The translations under genes and the position numbers were made by a program. Below the pieces are notes generated by a model. That model made no database searches, was not told the origin of the DNA, and saw only the letters and a list, made by a program, of their open reading frames with translations. From Methylocystis echinoides (GTDB lineage: Bacteria > Pseudomonadota > Alphaproteobacteria > Rhizobiales > Beijerinckiaceae), in contig NZ_BSEC01000001.1 of assembly GCF_027923385.1 (NCBI RefSeq), positions 1 through 64,000 on the forward strand: a DNA stretch of 64,000 nucleotides, given 5' to 3'. Shown here one piece after another: positions 62,387 to 64,000 of this stretch (positions are counted from its first letter, which is position 1; each line of letters opens with the position of its first letter).

Positions 62387-63643
62387 TCACTTCTTGCGGT
62401 TATACGCCTCGGTCACGTCCTCGACCGTGTGCAGGCCGGGCTCGAGGGCGTTGACCAGCACGGCCATGTTGCCCGGCGCGTGCTCGTTCTTCCACATCTT
62501 CATATGCGCGAGCGGGATCTTGTCCCAGGCGAAGACCTCCGACATGCAGGGGTCGATGCGGCGGTCGATGACGAACTGGTTCGCCGCCGCCGCCTGCTTC
62601 AGATGCGCGAAATGCGAGCCCTGAACGCGCTTCTGGCGCATCCACACATAGCGGGCGTCGAAGGTGAGGTTGAAGCCCGAGGTGCCGGCGCAGAACACCA
62701 CCATGCCGCCGCGCTTGGCGACGAGGCAGGAGACCGGGAAAGTGGCTTCGCCCGGATGCTCGAAGACGATGTCCACGTCCTTCTTGCCGGTGATGTCCCA
62801 GATCGCCTTGCCGAACTTGCGCGCTTCCTTGGTCCATTCGACATATTCGGGCGAATTGACCTTGGGGAGCTGGCCCCAGCACTTGAAGTCCTTGCGGTTG
62901 ATCACGCCCTTGGCGCCGAGCGACATGACGTAATCGCGCTTCGACTCGTCGGAAATGACGCCGATGGCGTTAGCGCCCGAGGCCGCGCAGAGCTGCACGG
63001 CGAAGACGCCGAGGCCGCCCGAGGCGCCCCAGACCAGCACATTGTGACCGGGCTTCAGCTCATGCGGCTCGTGGCCGAAGAGCATGCGATAGGCGGTGGC
63101 GAGCGTCAGCGTGTAGCAGGCCGACTCTTCCCACGACAGATGCTTGGGGCGCGGCATGAGCTGGCGGTCCTGCGCGCGGCAGAACTGGGCGAAGGAGCCG
63201 TCCGGCGTCTCATAGCCCCAGATGCGCTGCGAGGGCGAGAACATCGGGTCGCCGCCGTTGCACTCCTCGTCGTCGCCATCGTCCTGGTTGCAGTGGATGA
63301 TGACTTCGTCGCCGACCTTCCAGCGCTTCACCTTGGAGCCCACCGCCCAGACGATGCCCGAGGCGTCGGAACCGGCGATGTGGAAGGGATTCTTGTGCCC
63401 GTCGAGCGGCGAGATCGGCTCGCCGAGCGAGGCCCAGACGCCGTTGTAGTTGACGCCGGCGGCCATTACGAGAACGAGCACGTCGTGGCTGTCGAGCTCC
63501 CAGGTCGGGAGAACCTCGAGCTGCATCGCCGTCTCCGGCGGTCCATGACGCTCCTTGCGTATCGCCCAGGCGTACATGTTCTTGGGAACATGGCCGAGCG
63601 GCGGGATTTCGCCCAACTCGTAAAGGTCTTTCTTCTCGCTCAA
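62387..63643 (-). CDS. ccrA: Crotonyl-CoA carboxylase/reductase
   Basis: 418 residues. Medium-chain dehydrogenase fold with VLVWGASGGLGVFAVQLC (NADPH binding) and the Ccr-specific IHCNQDDGDDEECNGGDPMFSPSQRIWGYETPDGSFAQF. VFEHPGEATFPVS is part of the CO2-binding region. It reductively carboxylates crotonyl-CoA to ethylmalonyl-CoA, the key step of the ethylmalonyl-CoA pathway that regenerates glyoxylate for serine-cycle growth on C1 compounds. Its presence supports the methylotroph assignment. Confidence 0.97.
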   Translation of the reverse strand: MSEKKDLYELGEIPPLGHVPKNMYAWAIRKERHGPPETAMQLEVLPTWELDSHDVLVLVMAAGVNYNGVWASLGEPISPLDGHKNPFHIAGSDASGIVWAVGSKVKRWKVGDEVIIHCNQDDGDDEECNGGDPMFSPSQRIWGYETPDGSFAQFCRAQDRQLMPRPKHLSWEESACYTLTLATAYRMLFGHEPHELKPGHNVLVWGASGGLGVFAVQLCAASGANAIGVISDESKRDYVMSLGAKGVINRKDFKCWGQLPKVNSPEYVEWTKEARKFGKAIWDITGKKDVDIVFEHPGEATFPVSCLVAKRGGMVVFCAGTSGFNLTFDARYVWMRQKRVQGSHFAHLKQAAAANQFVIDRRIDPCMSEVFAWDKIPLAHMKMWKNEHAPGNMAVLVNALEPGLHTVEDVTEAYNRKK

Positions 63644-63851
63644 GATTCAGCTCCCTCCTCGGACCGACAGCAGTGCGAAATATTGGCGAGCTTATAATGG
63701 TCCCGCGACGCCCGGCATAGGGTGAAAATAGCGATGGGTCAGGGAGGTTTTGCCGATGGCCGGGCGATCCGGGCCCGCCCGGGGGGTCGTCCCTCCGCCC
63801 CGGCGCGCAATATGTTTCGAGGGGGCCGACCGCCCGAGAGGAGCGACGGCC

Positions 63852-64000
63852 ATGAAGACCTTGCCCGAAATCGATTTCCAGGGAATGGCGCCGCGCGACG
63901 ATCTGCGCGCCCGCATCGAGGAAAAAATCGCCCATCTGGAAAAGCTCTACGGACGCATGACCGCCTGCCGGGTCGCGGTCAGGGGCCCCGGCGGCCATCA
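63852..64000 (+). CDS. HPF/RaiA-like ribosome-associated protein, 5' part
   Basis: The first 49 codons are present; the gene leaves the window. MKTLPEIDFQGMAPRDDLRA followed by RIEEKIAHLEKLYGRMTACR resembles the N-terminus of the hibernation-promoting/sigma-54 modulation family, where residues form the first beta strand and helix. GAGGAGCGA lies upstream. Too short to be certain. The 208-base gap to ccrA holds divergent promoters. Confidence 0.55.
   Translation, partial: MKTLPEIDFQGMAPRDDLRARIEEKIAHLEKLYGRMTACRVAVRGPGGH

Overview
The window is high-GC DNA from an alphaproteobacterium of the Rhizobiales, most likely a methylotroph near Methylocystis/Methylosinus. The 5' end of a 16S rRNA gene lies at the left edge and reads like that group. 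Crotonyl-CoA carboxylase/reductase (ethylmalonyl-CoA pathway), a class I PHA synthase, a XoxJ/MxaJ-like methanol-dehydrogenase accessory pair, Irr and MinCDE fit the same picture. This is mostly ordinary chromosome. The clear mobile DNA is one IS5-family element, plus several intergenic palindromic repeats.

Layout. 0-1.3 kb: 16S rRNA (minus strand), its leader and promoter, then an Hsp20 gene. 1.4-5.4 kb: exported S10 peptidase, three small genes, a D-lactate dehydrogenase-type flavoprotein. 5.5-7.9 kb: Cys-rich exported protein, TonB, ExbB (no ExbD) and MgtC. 8-9.9 kb: minCDE. 10.1-16.7 kb: a STAS antagonist and RsbW-like kinase, a short NAD-glutamate dehydrogenase, and a five-PAS SpoIIE phosphatase in one direction. 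16.7-20.5 kb: molybdate locus, with modC, modB and an HTH/binding-protein regulator opposite modA. 20.7-23.4 kb: a two-barrel outer membrane protein with a ModE-like palindrome at its start. 23.4-27.3 kb: zapA, a DUF4164-like gene, gap, pgk, hspQ. 27.3-33.2 kb: rhomboid protease, BON/OmpA protein, glycogen phosphorylase, bactofilin.

33.3-36.1 kb: phaC is split by a 935-bp IS5/IS427-type element. Removing it with one copy of a 4-bp duplication restores a 600-codon frame. 36.1-42.5 kb: two divergent arms hold a PRPP synthetase-like enzyme and a PhaC-like hydrolase on one side, and an APH-like kinase, a phosphoribosyltransferase and PEP synthase on the other. 42.6-46.4 kb: small exported protein, OprB-type porin, leuA with a newly read leader peptide ending in four leucines. 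46.5-51.4 kb: acetyltransferase, MltB transglycosylase, Irr, a DUF1778/GNAT toxin-antitoxin pair, a nucleotide-sugar epimerase, a small exported protein. 51.4-55.7 kb: truA-fmt-def on one strand, lemA and an HtpX-like protease on the other. 55.7-64 kb: the methanol-dehydrogenase accessory pair, rsmD, an RluB-type pseudouridine synthase with a tandem-repeat tail, tadA, patatin, beta-carbonic anhydrase, ccrA, and the start of a ribosome-associated (HPF-like) gene.

Carbon metabolism links several parts. PEP synthase, GAPDH/PGK, glycogen phosphorylase, Ccr and the broken PHA synthase all govern how assimilated carbon is stored or released. The best leads for new biology are the partner-switching genes around glutamate dehydrogenase, the ModE-like box on the double-barrel porin, the divergent phosphoribosyl cluster, and the perfect palindrome between the patatin and carbonic anhydrase genes.
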